From Mya arenaria (lineage: Eukaryota; Mollusca; Bivalvia; Myida; Myidae), in assembly GCF_026914265.1 (NCBI RefSeq), contig NC_069130.1, positions 45,221,929 to 45,285,928 on the forward strand: a stretch of DNA of 64,000 bases, read 5' to 3'. Made by a program: the position numbers and the translations under genes. Below the pieces are notes generated by a model. The model was not told the DNA's origin. It ran no database searches and worked only from the letters and a program-made list of their open reading frames with translations. How positions within the stretch are numbered: the first letter of the stretch is position 1; every line of letters begins with the position of its first letter. This document shows positions 48,201 to 61,400 of this stretch, one piece after another.

Positions 48201-51200
48201 TATTGCATTGAAATCTGATGTAATTTTACAGTGATCCATGTTTCGCCAAAACTGTTCAATCCTTACACTGAAAAGCGGCATAATAGTCGAGCGCGCTGTC
48301 TCTGTGACAGCTCTTGTTTAGAAAGATACTTAACTTGGGAAGTGTTGCTAAGGCAAGCTTTGATAGATAAACTAAGGTAAGCTAAGTAGTGATCTTGATA
48401 ATCAAATTATCGATCACTGTAAACAAAAATGCTTGTTATACCCCCACAAAGTTTGAGGGGGTATATAGGAGTGAGCTTGTCGGTCGGTTGGTCGGTCGGT
48501 CTGGTCTGTCGGTGTGTCGGTTTTCATGGTTTCCGGACGATAACTCATGAAAGGCTAGACAGATTTGAACAATTTTTGGTACACAGGTGTAACATCAGAA
48601 GATACAGGTCAAGTTCGATATTGGGGCTGGTGGGGCCAAGGTCAAGGTCACTGTTACTAAAAATAGAAAAACGGTTTCCGGACGATAACTCATTAAAGGT
48701 TTGACAGATTTGAAATTTTTTTGGTACACAGGTGTAACATCAGAAGATACAGGTCAAGTTCGATATTGGGGCTGGTGGGGCCAAGGTCAAGGTCACTGTT
48801 ACATAAAATAGAAGAACGGTTTCCGGACGATAACTCATAAAAGGCTAGACAGATTTGAACAATTTTTGGTACACAGGTGTAACATCAGAAGATACAGGTC
48901 AAGTTCGATATTGGGGCTGGTCGGTCCAAGGTCAAGGTCATTGTTACTAAAAATAGAAAAACGGTTTCCGGACAATAACTCATGAAAGGCTTGACAGATT
49001 TGAACAATTTTTGGTACACAGGTGTTTCATCAGAAGATACAGGTCAAGTTCGATATTGGGGCTGGTGGCGCCAAGGTCAAGGTCACTTTTACTAAAAATA
49101 GAAAAATGGTTTCCGGACGATATTTCATGAAAGGCTAGACAGATTTGAACAATTTTTGGTACACATTTGTAACATCAGAATATACAGTTTGGTACACAGG
49201 TGTAACATCAGAAGATACAGGTCAAGTTCGATATTGGGGCTGATGGGGCCAAGGTCAAGGTCACTGTTACTAAAAATAGAAAAACGGTTTCCGGACGATA
49301 ACTCATGAAAGGCTAGTTTTTAGCTCTACTGGCCAAAGGCCAGAAGAGCTTATGCGATGGTAATGTGTACGTAGTATGTGCATCCGTGCGTCCGTGCGGT
49401 CGTGCGTCTGTAAACAATTGCTTGTGAACACGATACAGTCTTCAGTTTTGATTGTATCTCGATGAAACTTGTACAGTATCTAGATATCCATTAGAGCTTG
49501 GTTCCTTTCGAAAACCAGCCAGATCCGCCCATAAATGCCTAGATTATGGGCCATGAAAGTTTTAAAGAAATGCTTTCTATTTTTAGCCAGGTCTGCATGA
49601 GCGAATTCTAGTTTTAGCCAAGTTTACATGTACATGTAAATTCAAGTCTAGAGTTAAGGGAGACAATTTGCAAGTCTAGGATTTTGAGAGACAATTTGCT
49701 TTTTGCTTCTGCAGTTGATTTTGTGAATTACTCTGCCTTGTTCTTGTTGAAAGCCCAAAGGCCATTTTTTAGCTTTAAGTTTTGTAGTTTGCGCATTCAT
49801 CTTAACAAAATTGGTTGTGAATGTTTAAGTTATGCACCTGGTGTCATTACTGGCCACACCCAGGGTTCACAGGTTTGGTAAACATAAATCTGGAAAGGTT
49901 TGAAAATCTTTTTGTGTGTTCGTGCATCCATCTCAGCGCATTTGATTGTGAATGTTTGTTCAAATTGATCAATGTTGTCCTAGGATGCCCTTGACTTTGA
50001 CCTTTTGACCAACTTTTTTTAACTTTTAAAACTACAGAAATTTTTACTATGAGTACAGTTTTGAAAGCATTTTTTTTTGTCAGATGACTTTTACTTGGCA
50101 CATATTAAAATAGTTCATGCAATTAATCTGCTTACAATACTTTCTGGGCTCAGATGTTGAACGTGCTATGTTTTCAGGTAACCCAAACACAAAACATAAA
50201 GTATATGTCTGTTGCCTTTTACCCATACATTCATGCTCTGGATTGATATGACCACAAAAGCCATGCCAGTAGAGCATAGGCCCTTTTGGGCCTTTTGTTC
50301 TTGTCAGCAGTGTAACTTCTAAATTACTCAACAGATTTAAATAAAACAATACATGCATGATAAAAGAAGATGCAGTGTGCAGTAACCTTGGAGTTGTGGC
50401 CTCTTTTCAAAGGAATGGTTTGCCATTCCTATGTCCAGGCGGCATTTGGGGGTATTCGTCACTCCTGTGACAGCTCTAGTTTTAACAGGTGTTCGGAATT
50501 TGTATCCTGTTCGGACTTTTACAGTCAACCACTACAGCCAAAACATAATAAAAAAAAGAATCATGAAAGCCACAACCATGATCAACACAGTTATATATTA
50601 AACTCTGATGCTCTCAAGATTTTCTCTATATTGAATAGCAAGCACAATTTAAAGGTGCAGACTTACAATTGTATTCATTGATTTTTGAATAATGGGTTTA
50701 GTACAAAGTGTACCATTGTTGATAATTGCTTCTAAAATAACACAAAGACTGACTGGGATGATTTAGATATTTTTAAATTTTGTAAGGCTAAAGGAAAATA
50801 GTACATTTTCAGCTTGTCTATGTTTTATTACAGTAAATCTGAGATCGTTAGAATAGGTGGTCGTTCAAAAACCAGCGGTCATTCACGGTCGAAGCTTAAT
50901 CCCAACCATAATTCCTTCTATTTTCCTAAAAAAATGTATTGACGTTGGATTAAAACCTAAATAAATCGAGGAGTCAAGCACCATTGCCGGTCTCAAATAC
51001 ACAAATCATGCACAAAACCTTATGATTACCTCGAGGTCATAATTTCTTACATTTTCCCAAAAGCAAGTTTTAAAATAAACAAGCAATTAGTAGGTGTTAA
51101 CATTTCCGCAAGTTGTAAAAATTGCAATGACAGATAAAAGGGAGTTTGTTAAAGTGTGAAAAACCGATTATCACTGTTTACGCATGACTGCTAATACTTG

Positions 51201-54200
51201 ATGAGGGCATTTTAAAAGATAGTTGTGAAAAGTTAATGATGAGAATTTAATAATATTTTTATGTTGTTTGTTTAGAAAATGTGTTATTTTTATGATATAA
51301 GCCTTGTTGAGAAAATGTGTTATTTTTATGATATAAGCCTTTCCACTACGCAATACATAATCGGAGCTGAAGTAAACCGTCAACTTTAAACTTTTACAAT
51401 GTATTATTTGACATTTCATTGGAAACTTGGGTCTTTCGAAACATCAGATCACTCGAGGTTTCAGCTTGGTCCCCGGGGTCTGTGATTGAACTTTAACTTT
51501 ATGTTTCATTTTTGTTTTTCTATTATATGATACTTCTTTATTCTTAATGTTACACTTGTATTTATAAATTTCGTTTTTTTTTGTAAATATGATAACCGCT
51601 GTTGATGAAAAATATAGATCTGTGCAAATTGCCTTGTTCTTTTTCAGGGGAGATATAGCTCTGATTGGTCTGGCAGTGATGGGACAGAATCTTGTACTTA
51701 ACATGAACGACCATGGATTCACTGTAAGTTGGCATGCCAATTTTATTTAGCTGGACTTTGCATTTGATCTCAAAGTTAAACTGAGATGAATAGATATGCT
51801 TGAATCAAACACTACGCTTGAAGGCAAAGGCAGCTAGTTTTACTAGGTCAGTGCATTGGCAAGCACACTCACTTCTCAATAAAGCATTCTGGGTTCAGTT
51901 TCTGGCCAGGGCGCATGTAAGTTAAGTTTGTTGTCAACAAGCTGGGCAAAAGGCAGTGGACTACATTTTGGATAAAGTAAAGTTTGACATTGTTACAATC
52001 CACTCACTTATATGAAGTTATGTCCGCATTTGAACTTAAGATTTTCCCAAAAATGGTATAAACAATAACTGAAATAGTTTTGGAATACAGGTTAAACCTG
52101 ATAAAAAACAGGTTAAGTTCAACTAAGGTTACATTCAACTCCATGGGCCCAGAGTATTGGCCCCTTTTCATTGTCTTTAAATTCCATTTTGTGTGCAACA
52201 AAAAATAGGTCAACAGATTTGAATAATTTGTGTACATTTTATATTACAAATATTGATTGTTTATTGAAGCTCACACAGGACAGTTACAATTGCCCTTGTT
52301 ACTTGTATATTCATCCTGACAAAAAAACTCATATAAAAACATTTGTTCATGTGAATTTGCGAATTGAAATAGTTTACCATCCTTGTGTCCAGGCGGCATG
52401 CATATGTGGGGGTATGTGTCACTCCTGTGGCAGCTCAAGTTAGTAAGAAGGTACCAAAGCCTTTTACAGTCAAACCCTATTGGCTGGAACTCTGAAGACC
52501 CAGCGAAAACGCCTCAAGCCTCAGTAAATCAAATTTGAGTCAAGCGGGAATACTTACAATTCAGTAGAAAAAAATAGGTCCTTAACATTCAATTCTTGCC
52601 AATCAGATAATCGAGCCAAGCAAGTTGGAGCCAACAAGATTGGACTGTATATCTTAAATTGTCACTTGGTACCTTTTTGCTTTAACGCCATGAATTATGA
52701 TCTATATTGCGTAGCAAACAATGACTGCATAAATGCTTACAACATAAAATAACATGTTGAGAGTGAAACTAGACCCTTATTTGTTGTGTTAGTCCCAGGT
52801 ACTGAAACTTTCTATATATTTTAATGTCATTTGGTACCATCTCCCATAAAACCCACAAAGAATATAACTAACTATAAAAAAGCACCAAGTACTGCTTAAT
52901 GGATGTGAAGTGCTAATCTTTACAATTAGAAATATTTACAATCTTTCTTAAAAAAAAATGAATGCAGATGATAAATATACATAAAAAATTATATGCATTG
53001 TCAGACTGACCACAAAGTTTTGCTATTTGCCATCTACTCTGACATGGCTTTGGTGAAAGTCTGTGCTCATTGGGGGGTTTTATATCTAATAATGATGAAT
53101 CATTGATGTAAAGCTATGTTAAGGATTGCTTTACTATGTCACTAGATTTAGATCCGGTTTAATGAAATTTGAGACATTGTAAAAAGTTGAATGCGGATAC
53201 ATTAAAATGTTTATAAATCATTTAAGGGAGATAAGATGTCAATGCAATTAGAAAAAACTTAAAGGAATTAAAATTTTGTGGCCATCTCAATAATTGTATT
53301 GTATGATATATTTTTAAAATCCTCATATCGGTGTAGTATGAATATTTATCGTCTGTATTTGAATGTATTACAAGATTTGTATCCAGTTGTAAGATACATG
53401 AAACAGCGAACATTTGTTAATGTGATATAAATTGACACGTACATGTAAGGGTGAAAATATCGCTGCAATTAGAAAACCTTAAGACTTTCTTTTATAAATG
53501 AAATATAGACGTTCGCGTGAGCTTAATTAATTAATGTATATATGCTTTTGTTTACTGTCTATTTTTTGGCCATCTTTTCAATGATGATATATTTGTACTC
53601 TCTGTTTCCAATCCACATATCAGTGAAGTATGAATATTTTTCTCCAAAGTATTATAGCTGTGTTTGAATGTTTTACAAGATTTGTATCCGGGTATAAAGC
53701 TATATGATACAATGATTTTTTGAATGTGACACATCAAATTTTTGGAGATTCGTAAAGGAGAACGCATTACTGCAATTAAAAAAACAAAGATTTTTTTTGA
53801 TAAATGAATTAAAAGGTCTCATGAATTAGTTTTTGAGACGATAATCTGGGATAAAAAAGTGTGTTCTATGCATAGTATAATACGGTAGTACATGTTGCGT
53901 TGCTTTTGTTCACTATCTATTTGGTGGACATAACATCAACTCCATTTTTACAAATAGATATTTGGGTGTTAAATATGGATATTTATTCTCAAAGACTACC
54001 GTACAGTTAAACAGCTGTATTTGTCAAGTTTGTAAAAATGCATGTTAAACGTTGCTACACTGACATGATACTTCAGTGAAATTGCGATCTTAAGATTGTT
54101 TGTATATCTGGCTATAATAATTGTACAGTTATGCCCTTTGATAATTTGAAACATTATGCACATTTTGTTAAATAACTGTCCAAGATATTTATATGTAACT

Positions 54201-55365
54201 TGATACACATATTACTAGTGACATTATGCACATGTAACACAAGACCCATAATTCTGGCTTTATTCCTTGTCAAGTTAATTGCCCTTTGATAGTTTGAAAA
54301 AGTCCTGCAAGATCTTTTAATTTGGCCTTTACTTTATAACCATTCAAGACATACAGATGAAACTTTGTTCACAAGTTACTTCTGACAAAATGCACATGTA
54401 GAAAAACTACCATTATAAGCTCGAAGTTATTATAAATTTCAAGTTATGCCCCTTGTTAGTTTGAAAACAAAAATGAAAACACTTAATGCAGCTATGTTCA
54501 CATTACCAGCGACAATACGTGGCAGGGTGAATAACTCTGACTTTGATTTAAAAAAATCTCATTTATATTCCACATAGAGCTTAAATCAACACATGCATTG
54601 TCATTTTTCAGCAAGGTATGTTAACAATTCTATATCTTGATAGAAGTTAATTTAAACACACCCATAGGCACATGTCTGGGCACACCCACACGTGTTCCTG
54701 TAACACAAAACACACTTTTATTAATGTTATGCCCCTTATTTGTCTGAATTAAAAACAGATGAGTGTCAGTCATCCTCTCCGCAGAGCTCTTGTTATTTTT
54801 CAAAATGAGGCTTGATTAATTATGGGAAATTCCCAATGAAAAACAAGGAAGTCTTTCAAGGAACCAGTTTTACTCATATTTCAATTAATTGTTTTGCTTT
54901 TTCTGTATTCAAGTACCAACTTGCCTTGATAACAGTGCCATATGGCTTTATTTAGTTTACACTTCAAACCTTCATCCATGTTTTCTCATTTATAAATCTT
55001 GTAAGAGTTTTTGATAAACATTCAGTTTGTTAACCCTACAAACCCGAACGAACAAATATAGTAACAAGTATTACTAATAAAAGCATCAAACAATTATCTG
55101 ATACTGTACCTACAAGAGGTGCAGTTATTTATTATCATGTTAAATTAGCTATTATATAGAATGAAAATTAGAACATTTTCAAATTGTCACTCTGTCTCAG
55201 ATTGATTTTTCGAAGCCTACTTAAATCATGTACTTAGAGAGTGTTCTGTTCACTGTTCTAGACCAATTATATAGCTCAGTTTTTATTTTAAATCTTAACA
55301 CCTATTCATAAAAGAAGTTATTGTGATCATTGTATAAAAAACCCTGTTGATTTATTTTCTTGTAC

Positions 55366-55417
<52 letters not shown>

Positions 55418-58400
55418 CCCCATTTATATAGCACTTTTATCATAAAAACATACGTTCAAAAGTGCTTAACAAACAAATATAAGTATATATACAAAAACAT
55501 ATATAGAAAGAATAAGGCAGATACACATGATAAAAATAAACACTACGGCTACATACAACCAATCTTTAAAAATCATCAGAAGGTATTAAAAAGTATAAAA
55601 GATAAGAAGCGATACTAAAACAGTACTTAAAAGACACGGGCCGAGTAAAATTAAGTGTACACACATCATAAACTGTTCTTAAAAAATAAAAAAATAAAAA
55701 TTAAAAATAAACAAACGTAAAAAATGACAGGTTAAGTATAACTGTGTATAATGACAATTAAGTCCCATAAATTTCAATGAAGAAGTGTGTCTTCAGGGCT
55801 CTTTTAAAAGAAGCATACGTGTCACAGTCCCTTATTCCTCTTGGAAGAGAATTCCACAGCTTTGAGGCAGCAGTCACGTAACTTCTGTCACCATACATAG
55901 CAGTCCGACTTCTTGGTACTCGTAGTGTTATAGAGTTATTGCTTGATCTTAGGTCGCGTAGGGGTCTATATACCTCTAACATGCTTTTGATATATTCCGG
56001 TGATTGGCCATGCAAGGCTTTGTATGTAATAGAGAGTGTTTTGTACTGAACTCTGTAGTGCACAGGTAGCCAATGAAGTTCTTTGAGCACAGGAGTGATG
56101 TGATTGTAATGGGAAGTCCTCGTTATAATGCGGGCTGCTGTGTTTTGAACATTTTGCATTTTGTTCATCACAGTCTTAGGTATGCCATTGAGCAGCACAT
56201 TACAGTAGTCGAGTCTTGATGTGACTAGAGAGTTCACAAGAGATTTCGTGGCGTCATTAGTCAGGTATGGTCTGATGTGACCTATCTGCCGTAAGTGACC
56301 ATAGCAAGACCAACAGACCGAGTTCACATGTTGTTCCATGTCCATCCTTGAATCCAGCATTGCTCCAAGATTTCTGACGCATGTGGTTGGCTTTATCTCA
56401 GAGACTCCAACATTAACAAAGATATCCGAAACGAGATTAGCATTGCGTTTTGATGTAAAAAGTATTACTTCTGTCTTGTCTGCGTTCAGTTTTAACATGT
56501 TGTCATGCATCCAAGACACAATATCATTGAGACAGGCCTCAACACGACGCAATGCCTCGACCTGGGAACCCGTATCTGTTGGTTCAAAAGATAAGTGCAA
56601 TTGTGAATCATCGGCATAAAAATGATGCTTAAGTCTATGATTTCTACAAATGTCACCAACTGGCTTGGTGTACATGATATAGTTTTTGGGTCCTAAAACC
56701 AAACCTTGGGGTACGCTGTAATTCATCAGTACTGGTCTTGACAGTTCACCGTCAATACACACAGTCTGGTAGCGATCACTAAGATATGAGGACATCCATG
56801 CGAGCGGTTTTCCTGAAATTTCGAAATGATGCTCCAAGCGATTTAAAAGAGTGTTGTGATCAATGGTGTCATTAAGGCTGCAGACTGGTCGAGTAGAACA
56901 AGTACTGTGACTTTGTTTTGGTCAAGGGATTGGAGAATGTCACTCTGGACTTTGATTAAAGCGGTCTCAGTGGAGTGGAGCTTTCTATAGGCAGACTGGT
57001 GTTCCTCGTGTAGGTTGTTCAGTGCAAGATACTGTTCCAGATGTGCGTCAACTACTTTTATAAGAACCTTAGAAATAAAAGGAAGGTTTGAAACAGGCCT
57101 ATAATTCTTGAGTGTGTTCTGATCGAGTCCAGGCTTTTTTAAAAGAGGTCTGATACGTGAGCTTTTAAAAGACTTTGGTACGTACGCAGTTTCAAGCGAG
57201 ACGTTGATGATCTTTGTCAACACAGGTAATAGTTCATCTATGCCCATCTTCAGAAGCCATGTTGGTAGAGGATCGATTTCACACGATTTATTTTGGGATC
57301 GTAAAATGATCTTCTTTACCTCTTCTTCTGGAGCTGCCGTAAATTCTACAAGCTGGTATACAGTTGATGGTTGATTAACCACTTGCGTACCTGAGAAAGT
57401 GTCAGACTGATCGGTGTGTGTAGTTATTTCACTACGTATACTTTCAATTTTATCGATAAAAAAGTCACTAAAGTCCTGAGCCAGTTCTTTAGACTCTTTG
57501 TTAGAAGGCAAGACAATGTCATTCGAACCTCCCAGTAAATGTTTGGTTATCGTAAATAAACTCTTGTGATCTCGCCCACATGACTCTACCTTGTCCGAGT
57601 AATAACTAACCCTAGCCTGTCTAAGTAATTTATTCACATACATGTAGGCACATTGTTTTCTGTATATTTCATGGTCAATTGTGAGTTTAGTTTTAAGCCA
57701 TTTACGTTCCAACTTTCGTCTTAAATGTTTGGCATCATGAAGGTCTTCTGTATACCAAATACATGTAGGTCGTAAAACGATCGTTTTGGTCCGTAGTGGA
57801 GCATGTTTATCAGTTAAAGATGATAGTTCATTTGTGTATGCATTCACAAGCTCTTCGGTATCAGTGGATTCCAAAATGGCACTGAGAATGTCTGATTCCA
57901 TAATGTCATTCCTGAAAGAATCCACGTCGATTGAGCGTATTTTTCGATAGGAAACTGTTTTTCTTACAGGGGCTGGTTTAGCAGCCTGAACGATAAAGGT
58001 AACAGCATAATGGTAGTACTGATTGTTGCACTTTAGATCCCCAAACATGACAAACGTTGTCTTTTGTTAATCCAAATATATTTTAAATATTTGTTTTAAA
58101 TTTGTGATATTCTATGAAGATAATTCTATGAAAAGGCAATAAAAATTGATTCAGTATTACTAAGCTTTTCAATAAACTTTTTTGAATGTGATTATGATCG
58201 TCTTCTGTTTATATTTTGTTGTTTTAGATACATAATTTGACTTACATTTAATAGTAAAATTGCTTATGGTCGGTGTGTCGGTAGGTATGTCCATCCATCT
58301 GTCCCTACACCAAAGCTTGTCCGAATAAGAACACAACAATTCCTGGATTTATGGTCAACAAACTAGACATGAAGGTTTGGTCTGACCAGTATATGACCCC

Positions 58401-61400
58401 TATTGATTTTAGGGGTCAATGATCAAGGTTACAATGACCTTTAACACGAAAAGGTTGTCAAAGCATTTTCGAGTGATAACTTAACAGTGCGTAGACCTAT
58501 GGTCGTCAAACTTGACATGGAGGCTGGAGCGCAGAGAGTATCATGGGTTAGGACCAAATCTCATCCAGACGCAATCTTGTGTCAATTCCAATTACTTGCG
58601 AAATTCAAGCAAATCAATCTTTGGACTATGCAAAAACAATATCCTCCTCCCGACACCTTAAGTTTGGCAGAAGATATTCTTTTGCATTGTCCGTCTGTCT
58701 GTTCGTTCCTTTTTTTAATGTCCTGAACCATATCTTGGTAGGGATTGGTCAGATAATGTTCAAACTTGGCTGAAAGTAGGTCAGAAGGATTCAAAAACTA
58801 GTTTGTAAATTATCCCACAATATTTATGTAGCATTACAGAATGTGTGCAGTTGGTAATATGCAATGGGGTACAAGCTGATGGCTGCGATGTCGAGCAATG
58901 CATTTGGATGCTTATGACTCACAGTGTAAATATCTTTTTCTTCAGGTCGTTGCGTTCAACAGGACTGTGGCAAAGGTTGAGCAATTCCTTGCTAATGAAG
59001 CCAAGGGTACGAAAGTGATCGGAGCAAAGTCATTGGAAGACATGGTCGCCCAGCTGAAGAAACCTCGCAGAGTTATGCTACTGGTGAAGGCTGGACAGGC
59101 AGTGGATGACTTTATAGATAAACTGGTAAGGAATTTGTGAAATTAAAGGTTTTAGTAAAGTATTATTTTACTTATCGATTTAAGATCAATTGTGACATTT
59201 AAATGCTCAAAGCTTTTATGTGAGCTCATTTACGAGAAAAGGGACTTTCCAGTTAAAGGGCATTTTACAACATTTTAGGAAGTGATTACTGAGTGCCTTT
59301 AGGTTTTCAAGCTGAATCATGTTTCTAAAGTATAAAAAAAACTGTGCTGAACGCACTGAATGTGGTCAAATTATTGAATACATTGTGTGTACTGCCTCAT
59401 ATATATGCTGAATATACTCGCAGCAAGTATTAACCATTTCCCAAGTTGGAAAATATAAAACGAGAGGTGGATTAACTTCGTTTATTCCAGTCTTGGTGAA
59501 CACATGTACGTGTGTGTGCGTGGTAAAAACTGTAAATATACAAATAGACTGCATCACTAGAATGTCAACATTAAATTACATATAGTTTAGCCTTTCAAGA
59601 TAAATATATACTTAACATCTCAATAAAGAGATAACGTCTTAATTTCAATCCATATCACTAAAGAGATTAAATCTAACAAACAAACATTTTTCGAATGATA
59701 CGAAAGTTTTGAGTACGAATGCGCTCGACAGAAAAATGACGATTATAAAAAAATATCAAGACGAATGAAGCAAGACATTTATAACAACAGTCAGAGAGTT
59801 TAAAATACATACATTGTTGTGAACGTCCAAGCATCTAAGGCCAAATAGGACTAGAATTTTCGGTAGAAAGGAAACCAAAAGCCTCATGGTATAATTTACC
59901 AGAAACTCCAAAAAACTGTGCCGAATAGCCAAGGTTACACACAACTAAATTAAAAGAATCAGCATATTGTGGTTACATTTAACGAATGTGTTTTTCTGAT
60001 TAGAAACAAAACTTTTTTTCTAATGATGTCTAATACACAAGCGTAATTTTCACCTTGTATATAATGGTGATGGCGGTTGTGAAACACTAGAAATCAGTGT
60101 GCAAATTGGTCAACTGACAAAAGAATTTATAGGAAATTTATTTAGTAGTCTCTAACCTAAAACACCAGGTGAACATTACATCAAGAATCCATAAAGTGAT
60201 CTAGTTTAAACGTTATTTATTAAACGATTGTGAAAAAGATATATTAACTAATGCTAAGTCACTCTTGTTGGTACGATGCTGTGTGAGAGTGTGGTCTTGT
60301 GTTGTTGGGTAAACTGGAAATTTCTACTAAATAATGAGCTATTTTTGAAAGTTGGATAGGTTTATATTGTGACTTAATGAATTGTGGGATATTTTCCGCA
60401 TAGTCATTGTTTTAACAAAGAGATACAAATTTACAGCTTTTGACAATTAAGTTTAGGGATTGATTCCACAGGCATTGGAATGATAACAAAAACATTAGTG
60501 TTTGCCCTTTTATAACATTTGTTGTGAATATACAAATTTACAGCTTTTGACAATTAAGTTTAGGGATTGATTCCACAGGCATTGGAATGATAACAAAAAC
60601 ATTAGTGTTTGCCCTTTTATAACATTTGTTGTGAATTCTTATTAGTTCAAGTTGTATAGATTAAATGTCACTCAAGTACAAAATAGAAAGAAGTAATAAA
60701 TAAATAAATTTAGAAGGTAAGAATGTTTATGGCCCCAAAGTCATGGAAAATACTCAGGGTGGGGGCGGGGGTGGGGGCAGACTCCCCTCTGTTCAATAAT
60801 CAGGCCATGGATTTTTTTAAAGTCATAGACATGTAAGTTAGTGAATTGAGAAGGGTCTCCATGTAAATTTCCTCAATATTTCTCATTGCCGACATGAATA
60901 AGGGAAATGATCATTATACAATTTAACATGATTTCAAACTGCTTCCCACAATCGTTTCAGATGAACAAGTATGAATTCTTACGTGCTTGGCATTAAAAAA
61001 GCAAAAAAAATCTTGCAATATAAAATGCAGGAATGAATCCAGCTGGGAAAATGTATTTTTAACCAGTGCAGGTTTTGTGTGCTCATGTTCATTTCAACCA
61101 CTGCACAATGAATGGCCATAAGTAACACTGTAATGTTAGAATCTAAAACAATGGCAAATTTCATAAAACAACCGGCAGTTTTTAGTAAATCATTGTTTTT
61201 TAAATTGATTTCAAATGCTTTTAACTACACTAGAATATTTATCTTCCAGCTTCCTCATCTTGAGAAAGGGGATATAATCATTGATGGAGGAAACTCTGAG
61301 TACAGTGATACAAATGTGAGTTGTTTCCCTTAGTATGTAGATTTTTTTGTTATACTTTATTATTGAAAAATAGTAGTTAGTTGGTTAGTTAAGATAATTA

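Larger units (their letters stand above)
55365..58050 (-). mobile_element. 5'-truncated LINE (CR1/L2-like) antisense in PGD intron 2
   Basis: The minus strand carries the last piece of the endonuclease region (HYAVTF), the linker, a full reverse transcriptase and the C-terminal region, followed by about 340 bp of 3' UTR and a (TAA)n tail. The 5' end is lost. The clade is inferred from phrases such as [26 protein letters not shown] and [20 protein letters not shown]. No target duplication was identified. Confidence 0.9.

Noticed and set aside
56338-56619. 93-codon + strand ORF
   Set aside because: It is the antisense shadow of the LINE reverse transcriptase.
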